Numbered from the stretch's first letter, positions 44,294 through 53,446 are shown. The stretch: DNA of 64,000 nt from H111-94 sp034436045 (GCA_034436045.1 DAOTVZ010000162.1:1-64000), one strand, 5' to 3'. Notes: a model not told the origin generated them from the sequence alone. A program made the numbers and translations.

Positions 44294-44367
44294 GGTGACC
44301 GTAGCTCAATCGGCAGAGCTCTGGATTGTGGCTCCAGCGGTTGTGGGTTCAAGCCCCATCGGTCACC
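44294..44367 (+). tRNA. tRNA-His (GTG anticodon)
   Basis: A full cloverleaf. The acceptor stem pairs GTGACCG with CGGTCAC. The D arm is GCTC..GAGC. The anticodon stem CTGGA/TCCAG encloses the loop TTGTGGC with GTG at 44328-44330. The T arm contains GGTTCAAG. An extra G at 44294 can pair with the discriminator C, as expected for His. CCA is not encoded. Confidence 0.96.
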
Positions 44368-44460
44368 CCTTCTTCATTTTTGGCTTCTTCACCGGTACCA
44401 GATACGGAGCATACTCACCGTTGGGGCACGTTTTGTGCCGCCACTGTCGAGTTTCCGGGT

Positions 44461-44783
44461 AAACGCTATGGAGTTCCTTTGCCCTTGCTGATACTGATAG
44501 CTTGCCTCGTTGCCTGTGGCGGCCCACAAAACCCCGATGACTGTTCCATGATGCCGCCCGACAAAAATCCTCATCTGACGCTGGTAGGTGGAACACTGTT
44601 GCTCCAGGCAGACTACGCCAGTTCGCTGTATGCGCTGCAAGCAAACAACGGCGCACACCAGTGGCAGTATACGAACATCGGGTCGTTCACTGTACTGCAA
44701 AATACCATCTACACCAGCTCTTCTGATACTCTCTATGCCTTGCAGCCAGTAACGGTCAACCGCCCTGGCAGGTGTCAAACTAA
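44461..44783 (+). pseudogene. Frameshifted PQQ-repeat lipoprotein remnant
   Basis: The frame reads a lipoprotein signal (LLILIACLVACGG, lipobox LVAC), then PQQ-type propeller repeat pieces (SSLYALQANNGAHQWQYTN, then DTLYALQ). No in-frame ATG begins it. At about 44744 the homology jumps frame: another frame continues ASNGQPPWQVSN and then stops at TAA 44783. PQQ propellers of this kind are usually 350-550 residues, so this is a decayed fragment of one repeat and part of another. It lies right after tRNA-His, a common insertion point, but no integrase is seen. Confidence 0.7.
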
Positions 44784-44817
44784 GCGTCAATTCAGACGGC
44801 ATAGCACACACAACAGA

Positions 44818-44847
44818 GCGGTCGATGGTTTGTTGACCATCAACCGC
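44818..44847. terminator. Hairpin between the pseudogene and the receiver gene
   Basis: GCGGTCGATGGT pairs with ACCATCAACCGC (one mismatch) around a 6-base loop. It lies 22 bases after the stop of the reverse-strand receiver gene. Confidence 0.6.
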
Positions 44848-44869
44848 CCACATAAAATGTTATATATTC

Positions 44870-45289
44870 TCATGTCTTTTGCTCAAGCAAGCGGTGGATC
44901 ACGGCTTCAAGCTGGGCAAGATCAAACGGTTTAAACACGAAAGCATCTGCTGGCAGGTGGTTCACTGCCTTTCCTCCGCCTGCCGTTAGCAGGACAATAG
45001 GAGGAACATCTCGGTGCTGGGACGCTGCTTCCGCATGAAGAGCCTTAATCAGTCCGGCCCCATCGAGAACGGGCATCATGAGATCGGTCAGCACCAGCGC
45101 AGGCCAGTGTTCGCGGGCGAGCATTAGCGCCTGATGCCCGTTGTACGCTACCAGAGGAGTATAGCCCCACTCCTCCACAATGGCCGCCAGCACTTCTGCA
45201 ATGGCTTCTTCATCATCAACAATCAGGATCAGAGGTGGCTCCGTCGGCTTCGTCTTCTTTACATCATATGGGAGGTTTTGAGCGGTCAT
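44870..45289 (-). CDS. Single-domain response regulator (CheY-like receiver)
   Basis: A 139-residue receiver with no output domain. Acidic residues in LILIVDDEE and the phospho-acceptor Asp69 in LVLTDLMMPVLDG are present, as are the Thr in LLTAGG and the Lys in FVFKPF. The start overlaps the stop of the KaiC-like gene as ATGA, so the two are coupled. It probably relays a signal to or from the KaiC-like ATPase or a hybrid kinase elsewhere. Confidence 0.9.
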   Translation of the reverse strand: MTAQNLPYDVKKTKPTEPPLILIVDDEEAIAEVLAAIVEEWGYTPLVAYNGHQALMLAREHWPALVLTDLMMPVLDGAGLIKALHAEAASQHRDVPPIVLLTAGGGKAVNHLPADAFVFKPFDLAQLEAVIHRLLEQKT

Positions 45290-46881
45290 GGCTTCGATGC
45301 TCCTGGATTGCCTTCCAGTGAGCATGATAGGTGCTCAATATCCTCGCCCACTTTTACCTGTTGCAAGGCGAGCCTCTCCAGCATTGCTTGCCTGCCCTCA
45401 TCGGCAGCAGGGAATTGAATGCCCTGTGCAGGGGCAAGCACCATCTCATGCACAGCATAATCATAGGCCGAAAAACGCATTTTGAGGACGGAGAAGAGAC
45501 GGTAAAGATAACCCTGATGAATGGCTTGCCGGGTCAGTAACACATTTTCTGCCAGTACCGCCACCACATCGGCAGAAAAATCTATCTGGGTAGGCAACAA
45601 CCGTGGTATCTCCTTAATGGCCAGTAATGTCACACCTTGAGCGCGCAACGCCGCCATGAGCGCGGCCAGATAATCGGGTACCCGCGCTTTACCACTGCTT
45701 TCCTCCACAGCGCGTTCGAGTTCAGCAATGCTGTCGATGACAACACGACGAGCATTCGTCTGTTCCAGGGCAATCAACAGGTGCGTTGCCACCTGGTCGG
45801 GGTCCAGTTCAACCGGCTCCCAACGCTGCAAGAGCAATTTTCCACCCGCTTTACCAGTTGCCAGCGCCGCGCGCAGGTGTGTACCCATCCCGAAAGCATC
45901 AGCCTTCTGCATTAATTGCTCACCCGTCTCACGAAAGCCGAGAAAGAGTACTGCTTCGCCCTGACTCACTCCGGCCAGGGCGAACTGGAACGCCAGCAGC
46001 GTCTTCCCTGTGCCCTGGCTTCCCACCAGTAACGTACCGGTCTGTCGCGTGAGGCCCCCACCAAGCAGGCTATCCAGTCTCGGCAAACCAAAGGTGGCTC
46101 GCTCTGAAAGCGCTGTGTGGGTGGATGAAGCAGGCCAACCTTCAAAGGTCAAGGAACGAGTCCGCGCTTCCAGGCGCGGAAAGATTTGTATACCCCCTTC
46201 ATCCATATGGAGACTGTGACGCCCTACCAATGGCGCACGCCCCCGTACCTTGAGGACTTCCAGGCTGCGAAATGTCCGCACTCCCTCCAACTTAGAATAC
46301 AAACCGATGAGTGCATCAGCCGTAGTCATTTCAGGAAAGTGTTCCGGGTCGCGCGGATCGGCCTCGGTGGTAATTAGCATAGTAGTCCCCTGTAAACTCA
46401 GGCGCATTCCCAGGTTATAGATGAGCTGGCGCGTAGCTGCGATATCCCTGTAGATATCCCGAATCCCCTGAAAGCCATCGAGAATGACCAGATTCGCCTG
46501 CACCTGACTTACGGTCGCCGCAATCTCTTGATATAAGGTAGAAACTCCCTGCGCGAGAAACTGCTGCAAGCTGAACACCTGCACACTACTACCAATCAGG
46601 TTTGGATCATAGAAGCGAAAATACTGTAGATGCTGCAATAATTTCATGGTTGATTCCGAAAAGGTTGTTAAGATCAGCACCTTCTGTCCACGTTTAGCGG
46701 CGGCAAAGCCGATCTGGCCCGCGAGCGTGGTTTTCCCGCTTCCTGGGGGGCCAAATAGAACAACCAGTTTACTGCGTGCCAGCCCCCCACCCAGCACGAG
46801 ATCAAGCTGGGGGATACCAGTTGGCTCAAATACCTGCGGCCCCGGCATAGAGTCAGGAGCAGGGAAAGATATCTGTTGCAT
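45286..46881 (-). CDS. KaiC-like double-domain RecA-fold ATPase
   Basis: A protein of about 531 residues with two KaiC domains. The first Walker A is GPPGSGKTT (about residue 45), the second GSQGTGKTL (about 290). Walker B-type strands are LVILDGFQG and RRVVIDSIAEL. The catalytic Glu pair of cyanobacterial KaiC is altered to TFSES in domain 1 and GFRET in domain 2. KaiA and KaiB are absent here, so a true clock is not implied; such proteins often act in signal transduction. The second of two adjacent ATGs (46881) fits GAGGAG best. Confidence 0.88.
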   Translation of the reverse strand: MQQISFPAPDSMPGPQVFEPTGIPQLDLVLGGGLARSKLVVLFGPPGSGKTTLAGQIGFAAAKRGQKVLILTTFSESTMKLLQHLQYFRFYDPNLIGSSVQVFSLQQFLAQGVSTLYQEIAATVSQVQANLVILDGFQGIRDIYRDIAATRQLIYNLGMRLSLQGTTMLITTEADPRDPEHFPEMTTADALIGLYSKLEGVRTFRSLEVLKVRGRAPLVGRHSLHMDEGGIQIFPRLEARTRSLTFEGWPASSTHTALSERATFGLPRLDSLLGGGLTRQTGTLLVGSQGTGKTLLAFQFALAGVSQGEAVLFLGFRETGEQLMQKADAFGMGTHLRAALATGKAGGKLLLQRWEPVELDPDQVATHLLIALEQTNARRVVIDSIAELERAVEESSGKARVPDYLAALMAALRAQGVTLLAIKEIPRLLPTQIDFSADVVAVLAENVLLTRQAIHQGYLYRLFSVLKMRFSAYDYAVHEMVLAPAQGIQFPAADEGRQAMLERLALQQVKVGEDIEHLSCSLEGNPGASKP

Positions 46882-47437
46882 CATGCACTCCTCTTCTTGT
46901 CTAGCAACCAGATTGGATGCAATAGTCCATCATGTGCTTCCCTGGTACCCCATCACATTTTACTTAAACAGTCTGAGATAACACGCTTATCTCTTTCAAC
47001 AGGAAAGCGTAACGTGCAACATTCCCCAGACAGTACATGGAACGAATGCTTCCAAAGTATTATTGAGATTACTATATATGAAACTACGAAGAAAATCAAA
47101 CCCAACAATTATACGGAAAGCCGCCTCTACTTAAAGAGATGAAGTCAGACAAATCTTTATGGATGGAATATAATTAATCGCCAGTTATACTGTATTATTT
47201 CTGCATACAATACATCAGCTTGACACGTTCCTGTAAGATACAATAAGTTCTACAGCATAATCTGCTAGCAATTATCCTGTAGCAATATTCTTTTAAGTAT
47301 CCATACGCAGCTTGCCCGGAAAATATGGGGGTGAATACTCCGTATCTGCTATTACCTCTCTGAGAACGAAGGATAGCATAGTCCTGTGGTAATTACGTAA
47401 TGGCATCATAAGCCATCGTGAAGGGAAGAGATAGAAC
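46882..47437. other. AT-rich intergenic region between KaiC-like and receiver genes
   Basis: This 556-base region lies between divergent genes and is clearly richer in A and T than its surroundings. It should hold both promoters. The frame at 46876-47142 shows no protein-like features. I find no strong hairpin or repeat. Confidence 0.35.
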
Positions 47438-47857
47438 ATGAATGGACAGGCTACATGTCGCATTTGTGTCATTAATGACTCGCCTGATTTTTTAGAAATG
47501 ATGCATGCCCTGCTGGAAATGGAAGGCTACACAGTCAGGGTTGAGCATGAAATAGCCGCGCGCCTGGACAAGATCGAGGAGTGGCAGCCCGATCTTATGG
47601 TCATTGATATTCTAAAAGGCCGCACTCCCATCGGCTGGGAACTCATTCACCAGATACAGCAGCATCCTACCCTGGCCGCTATCCCGATTATCGTTTGCAC
47701 GGCAGCGGCCCAGGAAGTGCGGGGCAAAGAGGCAATGCTGGCCCAACAAAATATAGCCGTGCTGCTCAAACCGTTTGAGATCAATGATCTGCTAGCCCTC
47801 ATAGAGCAACTTGCTGGTCAACGCGAACAGAACTTAGATGAAGATATGTGTCCGTAA
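47438..47857 (+). CDS. Single-domain response regulator (receiver)
   Basis: A 139-residue receiver domain. The pocket reads CRICVINDSPDF, with Asn in place of the first Asp of the usual acidic pair. Asp57 in MVIDIL is the phospho-acceptor, and KPFEI provides the conserved Lys. No DNA-binding domain follows. It is monocistronic. The ribosome site GAAGGGAAG lies about 10 bases upstream. The altered pocket may weaken magnesium binding. Confidence 0.85.
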   Translation: MNGQATCRICVINDSPDFLEMMHALLEMEGYTVRVEHEIAARLDKIEEWQPDLMVIDILKGRTPIGWELIHQIQQHPTLAAIPIIVCTAAAQEVRGKEAMLAQQNIAVLLKPFEINDLLALIEQLAGQREQNLDEDMCP

Positions 47858-47889
47858 TTTATTGAGATTGATTCGGTGGATCTGAGATT

Positions 47890-47938
47890 GAGACTCACAA
47901 AGACTTCCACTATCTGTGGTGAGGCCTTTGTGGGTCTC
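47890..47938. terminator. Hairpin between convergent receiver and hspR genes
   Basis: GAGACTCACAAAG and CTTTGTGGGTCTC pair with one mismatch around a 23-base loop that itself can form a short stem. It lies in the 89-base gap between convergent genes. Confidence 0.65.
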
Positions 47939-47946
47939 AGATCGTC

Positions 47947-48264
47947 TCATTCTCTTCCACGCGCACGTTCCAGATCGGCTTGCAACTCATCTATGCGTTG
48001 GAGTAAGCGAATAATCACTTCCACACCGGCCAGGTTGATACCCAGATCATAGTGCAGGCGGCGAATGCGCCGCAACAGCATGATCTCTTCCTCACTATAG
48101 CGTAACTCTCCGTCAACCTCTTCCCCTGCGACCAGCCCTAATGCGCGTAGATGACGAATCGTGCCAGGTGCCAGGTGGCTTGCCGTCGCCGTCTCTTGCT
48201 CACTATACAAAAGCGGTGAACGATGTTGCACAATGGTAATGCGTGTTACATGTTGTTCATTCAT
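47947..48264 (-). CDS. hspR: HspR-like MerR-family heat-shock repressor
   Basis: A 105-residue MerR-family protein (SHLAPGTIRHLRALGLVAGE, then ELRYSEEEIMLLRRIRRLHYDLGINLAGVEVI), with a C-terminal leucine-rich helix. It is the last gene of the dnaK operon and overlaps dnaJ by 8 bases. In Streptomyces and mycobacteria HspR represses dnaK operons with DnaK as co-repressor. The start at 48264 is preceded by GGGGGGAAG. Upstream residues in the open frame lie inside dnaJ and are not HspR-like. Confidence 0.9.
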   Translation of the reverse strand: MNEQHVTRITIVQHRSPLLYSEQETATASHLAPGTIRHLRALGLVAGEEVDGELRYSEEEIMLLRRIRRLHYDLGINLAGVEVIIRLLQRIDELQADLERARGRE

Positions 48265-49264
48265 GGCTGCTGCTTCCCCCCGCCGTTGCCGCCTGGCTGT
48301 CATAGCCGAGAGAGCGGGCAAAGGCCTCGAAGAGACGACGTTGTTCGGCATTTAAGTGCGTGGGCAACACCACATTCGCCTCAGCATATAAATCACCACG
48401 TTTATCAGGTTGCCCCAGCAGCGGCATACCCTGGCCCCGTAGTCTAAAGGACGTGCCGTTGGCGGTTTCCGGTGGAATGCGCAACTGGAGCCTCCGCCCA
48501 TCGGGCGTTACTACCTGCGCATTGCCGCCGAGGATCGCTGTTGCCAAAGGAACATCCACGCGCGTGCGTAGCGTGGCACCTTCTCGTGTAAAGCGTGGGT
48601 CTGGTAATACATGCACACGCAAATAGAGGTCGCCCTGTCCCGCTCCGGCCTGACCGGCAATACGTATACGCGAACCTTCATCGACCCCCGGTGGGATCTT
48701 CACTTCCAACCGACGAGTACTCCCATCTGGCTGTGTTAGCTCGAAAACGCGCGTTGTTCCACGATAGGCATCCGCGAGGGAGATCTCCACCTCGGCCTCC
48801 ACATCCTGTCGAGGCGGTGCATAAGCGCCTTGTTGAGCACGTCCGGTCGTGCGCGCCTGTCTCGTTGCGCCCGGAAAGCCTGAACCGAAGAACGCTTCGA
48901 AGAAATCAGAGAAAGGAGACGTGCCTCCAAAAAGGTCGTTCAGGTCTTCCTCGCTCATGGTATAGTAGTGGGTACGTGTCCCACCGGCCCCCGGTGCGCC
49001 CGTGGGGCCTGCAAAATCGCTCCACCGTCCATAGCGCTGATACTGTTCGCTCAGTTCATCATAACGTTTCCGTTTCTCAGGATCAGACAGAACCTCGTGG
49101 GCCTCGTTGATTTCCTTAAATTTCTCTTCGGCTGCCTTATTTCCCGGATTGACATCAGGGTGATACTGCCGCGCCAGCTTGCGATACGCTTTTTGAATAT
49201 CCTTCTGGCTGGCATTCTTGTCCACGCCCAGAATCTTATAATAGTCTTTAAAGTCAACGGACAT
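48257..49264 (-). CDS. dnaJ: DnaJ/CbpA-type co-chaperone (no zinc finger)
   Basis: A 335-residue class B J-protein. The J domain has HPD at residues 35-37 (RQYHPDVNPGN). A Gly/Phe-rich linker runs to about 150, and two C-terminal substrate-binding domains follow (VEAEVEISLADAYRGTTRVF, VDVPLATAILGGNAQVVTPD). The CxxCxGxG zinc repeats are missing, so it resembles CbpA rather than DnaJ. It stimulates DnaK. GGAG precedes the start, and the DUF505-like gene lies 69 bases upstream. Confidence 0.95.
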   Translation of the reverse strand: MSVDFKDYYKILGVDKNASQKDIQKAYRKLARQYHPDVNPGNKAAEEKFKEINEAHEVLSDPEKRKRYDELSEQYQRYGRWSDFAGPTGAPGAGGTRTHYYTMSEEDLNDLFGGTSPFSDFFEAFFGSGFPGATRQARTTGRAQQGAYAPPRQDVEAEVEISLADAYRGTTRVFELTQPDGSTRRLEVKIPPGVDEGSRIRIAGQAGAGQGDLYLRVHVLPDPRFTREGATLRTRVDVPLATAILGGNAQVVTPDGRRLQLRIPPETANGTSFRLRGQGMPLLGQPDKRGDLYAEANVVLPTHLNAEQRRLFEAFARSLGYDSQAATAGGSSSHE

Positions 49265-49333
49265 ACACTCACTTCTCCAATGAACAAGCCCTCAAGGCAA
49301 CCGGTGTCAACGCGGCCTGATGGAAGTATTATG

Positions 49334-51253
49334 CTATGCCTGTGGTTCCTCCAACCGCGCATGAACTGCCAGAAGATCCAATCCCGACTCGGTGATAGTT
49401 ACCTCTCCAATATAATGCCCCAGACGTGCAACATGCACAACTTCTTTGAATTCTTGTGGCCCCAACCCCGTTAAGCGCTCTACTTCCACCCATTTTTCAG
49501 GCTGTATGCGCACTTTGCGCTCTTTGACATACAGTGTTCCCACCTGCCGCATTGCCGCCAGCAAACGGATAATCGTTGGTGTGACCGGGTGCCCAAGGTG
49601 CAAAGCGCCACTCACTGCCCGCGCTAACTGTTCTCCCAGAGGCGTGCGTACAATCTGGCCATCGACCAGGCGATCAATGTACCCTCGTGCCTCCAGCTTT
49701 TCAAAAGCCCAGAACCGTTTCTCTTCATCGAGCATGCCACGATCCCTGGTAGCCAGGGCAGGAATCTCATTGACTGTGTGCGGTAAATCCGTCAGCACCT
49801 CAGCTTCCATGCGTGTCAATGCCAACTTACGCTCACAGTGCCGCGCCAGCACGGCATAGAAACGCCCGGCCTTCGTAACCCCACCTGCACCAATCAACCC
49901 TTCTTCACGCGCTTGCTCGACCCAGGAATCGGCCGGGGCCTGCAAGCGTGTGCAGACCGATGTCAATACTTTGACCGCCGTCGCAGTGATATCACGCGCG
50001 TTTCCCTCTTGCTCTAACACGACCTGGTAGCCAGTGGGGGTGAGTCGGTAGACAGTCTTCGCCCCTTCACGCTCCGCACGCACCAGCTCGAAGGCTTCCA
50101 GACTTACCAGCAACTGGTCAAGGTCCCAGAATGTGTTGAACCATTCTTCATGGCTCTTCAACTGCTCAAGCAACTCCACCACCTGGCGCTTTCTGGCCGG
50201 TTGCTCTTTTATCGTTCGGCCATAATGGCCTATGTAATCCTGGTAGCGTTTGACCATACGATCAACCAGGACACGATGGAGCGTTTGCTTATCCGGCTGG
50301 AGCTGAGACTCATGGGAAGCTTCATTCAATTGATGGATAGTGACCAGAAGCTCACCTTCAGCCTCCGTGATGGCGAAGGTAGGGCTGCGCTCGTCGCTTT
50401 CTCGCTGAAGTAACGAGTAAGCATACATGGCCGCCTGTCCTGCCGCAGTGAGTGTATCATCAGACTCGATATAGCCCAGCATATAGAGATTTGTCCGCTG
50501 CTCAGAGGTGAGAGCCGCGCGACCCTGATCTACCAGCAAGGCTAACACCTCCAGGATCGGCTCATTGAGCACAACAGTAAGGGGTGCATATCCTCCGCCT
50601 TTGCGCAATGCATTGTACACCGCCTGTCCCAACGCCGTCAAGGTAGAAACCTTCCCTTCCGGTATAGACCAGACGAGTAGCTCCATCGCCTCAAGCAAGG
50701 CAATATGTTCAGCCGGTATAGTAGCGCCGGGCCTGCTACTATAGCCCATCTGCATGGAACACAAAGAATTAGCTAACGCGCCATCGATCTCCAGGCGAGG
50801 ACGGTAACGTGCTATGAAATCCGCCCAGGCTTCGCCGTACTTGTTTAAGCGCACAAAGGAACGCTGCTGAACGGCATCGTACACATTCTCCGTCAAACCA
50901 CGAGAACTCAAGAGCTGTGTCGTCAAAGGGCCAACCCGCCCTTTATTGCGCCTTGCGGTCTGCAACGCCCCTCCCACAATAGAGTCTATCCAGTGCCAGT
51001 CCGCTTTGAACTGATCTAGCGGCGGAAGTAATTTTGCCTGAGCCATCGCCTCGATCAAGCGCAAAGCCTCCTGTCCTGCGTAGGTCAGTCGATATGAACG
51101 TGGCACTTCAAGCAATACCAACCCTTGTAGCTCAAGCAGGCGGTAGACAGGCTGCTGCGAGTCATCCTCGGTCAATGTATAGACAGAGCGCCCTGCATTC
51201 TCACTGTTCGCAAGCTGTTTCAGGGCACGCAGGTGTGTAGTGGAAATGAACAT
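49334..51253 (-). CDS. Large helical protein in the dnaK operon, possibly DUF505
   Basis: A 639-residue soluble protein I can only tentatively place in DUF505. It contains repeated winged-helix-like units: short helices followed by YRLT(Y/P)xG(Q/Y), TALGQAVYNAL, TKAGRFYAVL and TESGLDLLA segments, each like the end of a wHTH module. At least six such units recur along its length. No membrane helix or catalytic motif is visible. It lies between dnaK and dnaJ and starts after AAAGGA, so a heat-shock-related or DNA/RNA-binding role is plausible but unproven. Confidence 0.6.
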   Translation of the reverse strand: MFISTTHLRALKQLANSENAGRSVYTLTEDDSQQPVYRLLELQGLVLLEVPRSYRLTYAGQEALRLIEAMAQAKLLPPLDQFKADWHWIDSIVGGALQTARRNKGRVGPLTTQLLSSRGLTENVYDAVQQRSFVRLNKYGEAWADFIARYRPRLEIDGALANSLCSMQMGYSSRPGATIPAEHIALLEAMELLVWSIPEGKVSTLTALGQAVYNALRKGGGYAPLTVVLNEPILEVLALLVDQGRAALTSEQRTNLYMLGYIESDDTLTAAGQAAMYAYSLLQRESDERSPTFAITEAEGELLVTIHQLNEASHESQLQPDKQTLHRVLVDRMVKRYQDYIGHYGRTIKEQPARKRQVVELLEQLKSHEEWFNTFWDLDQLLVSLEAFELVRAEREGAKTVYRLTPTGYQVVLEQEGNARDITATAVKVLTSVCTRLQAPADSWVEQAREEGLIGAGGVTKAGRFYAVLARHCERKLALTRMEAEVLTDLPHTVNEIPALATRDRGMLDEEKRFWAFEKLEARGYIDRLVDGQIVRTPLGEQLARAVSGALHLGHPVTPTIIRLLAAMRQVGTLYVKERKVRIQPEKWVEVERLTGLGPQEFKEVVHVARLGHYIGEVTITESGLDLLAVHARLEEPQA

Positions 51254-51303
51254 AGAATCTGTCCTTTCTCCGACAAGATTTGGATATAGTCAGGTATGAC
51301 ACT

Positions 51304-51341
51304 CACAAGGGGTATCACTATATGTAGTGATACCCCTTGTG
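51304..51341 (-). terminator. Hairpin separating dnaK from the downstream operon genes
   Basis: A perfect 17-bp stem (51304-51320 with 51325-51341) with a 4-base loop (TATG) follows dnaK by 66 bases. There is no T-run, so it may stop or attenuate part of the transcription or protect the dnaK mRNA 3' end. Confidence 0.75.
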
Positions 51342-51407
51342 GGTATCAGGCCCCCGCCTCTCTGGCTGTACGTCTCTGGTCGATGAGATTCAGGTAGGAA
51401 GCAACCT

Positions 51408-53300
51408 CTATACTTCGCGGTACTCACCCTCAACCGTGCCAGGTTCAGTACCGGTAGCCGGACCAGTACCGGATGTTTCTGCACCCGCGCTCGTGCCAGT
51501 TTGACTGTAGACCTCCTGGCCAATACGCTGCATGCTGCGTTCCAGTTCATTCGTGGCATTGCGCACGCGCGCGATATCACCACTGTTCAGAGCCTCGCGC
51601 ACAGCCTTGATGCGTTCCTCAACCTCGCTGCGCAGACTGGCTGAAACCTTCTCACCGAGGTCGCGCAACGTTCGTTCGGCCTGATAGGCCAGGCTGTCAG
51701 CGCGATTACGCTCCTCGATCTCTTCACGGCGACGGCGATCCTCCTGCGCGTGCTGTTCGGCCTCGCGTACCATGCGCTCCACCTCATCTTTAGAAAGGCC
51801 GCTGGAACCTGTGATCGTGATCTTCTGCTCACGCCCAGTGGCCCTATCACGAGCGGTGACATTGAGAATACCATTGGCATCGATATCGAAGGTTACTTCT
51901 ATCTGTGGCACCCCACGTGGAGCGGGCGGAATACCTTGCAGGTGGAAACGGCCCAGGCTCTTATTATCGCGGGCCAGTTCACGCTCACCTTGCAATACAT
52001 GTATCTCAACCGAGGTCTGGTTATCCTCCGCCGTACTGAAAATCTCACTCTTGCGGGTCGGAATTGTTGTATTGCGCTCGATCAGCCTGGTCATCACACC
52101 ACCAAGCGTCTCAACACCCAATGAAAGTGGAGTAACATCAAGCAGCAAGACATCCTTCACTTCACCTTTGAGAACGCCTGCCTGAATCGCGGCACCGATA
52201 GCAACCACCTCATCAGGGTTGACGCTCTTGTTTGGCTCTCGACCGAAGATTTTGCGTACCAGCTCAAGCACCGCCGGCATGCGCGTCTGACCACCAACCA
52301 GCACCACTTCATTGATATCGCTGGCCTTGACACCGGCATCTTGCAACGCTTGCATCACAGGCCCTCGTGTGCGTTCGATCAAATCGCTCACGAGTTGCTC
52401 CAATTTAGCTCGCGTCAGGGTCATCATCAGATGCCTGGGGCCAGAGGCATCAGCCGTGATGAACGGCAAATTTACCTCGGTTTGCATCGTCGATGACAGT
52501 TCAATCTTCGCTTTCTCGGCGGCTTCCTTCAAGCGTTGGAGAGCCATACGATCCTTGCGTAGATCGATACCCGTCTCCTTGCGGAACTCATCGGCCAGCC
52601 AGTCAACAATACGCTGATCAAAATCGTCACCGCCCAGGTGCGTATCGCCGTTGGTAGCTTTCACCTCGAAGAGGCCCTCGCCCAGTTGCAGGATGGAAAT
52701 GTCAAAGGTGCCACCACCCAGGTCATAGACAGCGATCAACTGATCTCGCTTCTTGTCTAACCCATAGGCCAGCGAGGCCGCTGTTGGTTCGTTGATAATA
52801 CGCAAGACCTCCAGCCCGGCAATGGTGCCTGCATCTTTAGTAGCCTGGCGCTGTGAGTCATTAAAGTACGCCGGTACCGTAATGACCGCCTGTGTAATTT
52901 TCTCGCCCAACCTGGTTTCCGCATCGATTCTCAACTTTTGCAGGATCATGGCCGAGATTTCCGGCGGACTGTACTCGCGCCCGCCCATCACAACACGCGC
53001 ATCACCATTGGGCGCGCGCGTGATCTTGTACGGGACGCTCTTCATAGTACGCTGGACTTCGGGATCATCATACTTACGTCCCATCAGCCGTTTGATGGAA
53101 AAAATTGTATTTTCGGGGTTTGTGACTGCCTGACGTTTCGCCACCTGACCCACCAGCCGCTCACCCGCCTTCGTAATAGCGACTACCGAAGGAGTAAGAC
53201 GCGACCCTTCGCTGTTTTCCAGCACGGTCGGCTCTCCTGCTTCTATCACCGCTACAACCGAGTTCGTTGTTCCCAGGTCGATCCCAATCACTTTCGCCAT
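51408..53300 (-). CDS. dnaK: Chaperone DnaK (Hsp70)
   Basis: A 630-residue Hsp70. The ATPase domain begins GIDLGTTNSVVAV and shows VPAYFNDSQRQATKDAG, AYDLGGGTFDIS-type and VVLVGGQTRMPAV motifs. The substrate-binding domain has LLLDVTPLSLGVETLGGVMT. The C-terminus is GTGPATGTEPGTVEGEYREV, without the EEVD of eukaryotic forms. It is the first gene of the operon, with AAGGAAG before ATG. GrpE is not encoded here. Confidence 0.98.
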   Translation of the reverse strand: MAKVIGIDLGTTNSVVAVIEAGEPTVLENSEGSRLTPSVVAITKAGERLVGQVAKRQAVTNPENTIFSIKRLMGRKYDDPEVQRTMKSVPYKITRAPNGDARVVMGGREYSPPEISAMILQKLRIDAETRLGEKITQAVITVPAYFNDSQRQATKDAGTIAGLEVLRIINEPTAASLAYGLDKKRDQLIAVYDLGGGTFDISILQLGEGLFEVKATNGDTHLGGDDFDQRIVDWLADEFRKETGIDLRKDRMALQRLKEAAEKAKIELSSTMQTEVNLPFITADASGPRHLMMTLTRAKLEQLVSDLIERTRGPVMQALQDAGVKASDINEVVLVGGQTRMPAVLELVRKIFGREPNKSVNPDEVVAIGAAIQAGVLKGEVKDVLLLDVTPLSLGVETLGGVMTRLIERNTTIPTRKSEIFSTAEDNQTSVEIHVLQGERELARDNKSLGRFHLQGIPPAPRGVPQIEVTFDIDANGILNVTARDRATGREQKITITGSSGLSKDEVERMVREAEQHAQEDRRRREEIEERNRADSLAYQAERTLRDLGEKVSASLRSEVEERIKAVREALNSGDIARVRNATNELERSMQRIGQEVYSQTGTSAGAETSGTGPATGTEPGTVEGEYREV

Positions 53301-53446
53301 TGCTTCTCGCTTCCTTCCAGAAAAACCTCATAAGAGACTTTAGTACTCATACATCTACAGACGGCTCGATGGAGCATGGCATCGAGATACATGTGCCCCC
53401 TGTTAAGACAAGTTGCGCGTGAGAGACAGTGTAGCTACGAGAAAGA

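Noticed and set aside
44326..44934. Intact 202-residue protein overlapping tRNA-His
   Set aside because: The frame begins inside the tRNA, contains a PQQ repeat that jumps frame, and ends in non-homologous sequence. It is treated as a pseudogene.
46876..47142. 88-residue plus-strand protein in the AT-rich gap
   Set aside because: No ribosome site and no protein-like composition; it begins inside the KaiC-like gene.
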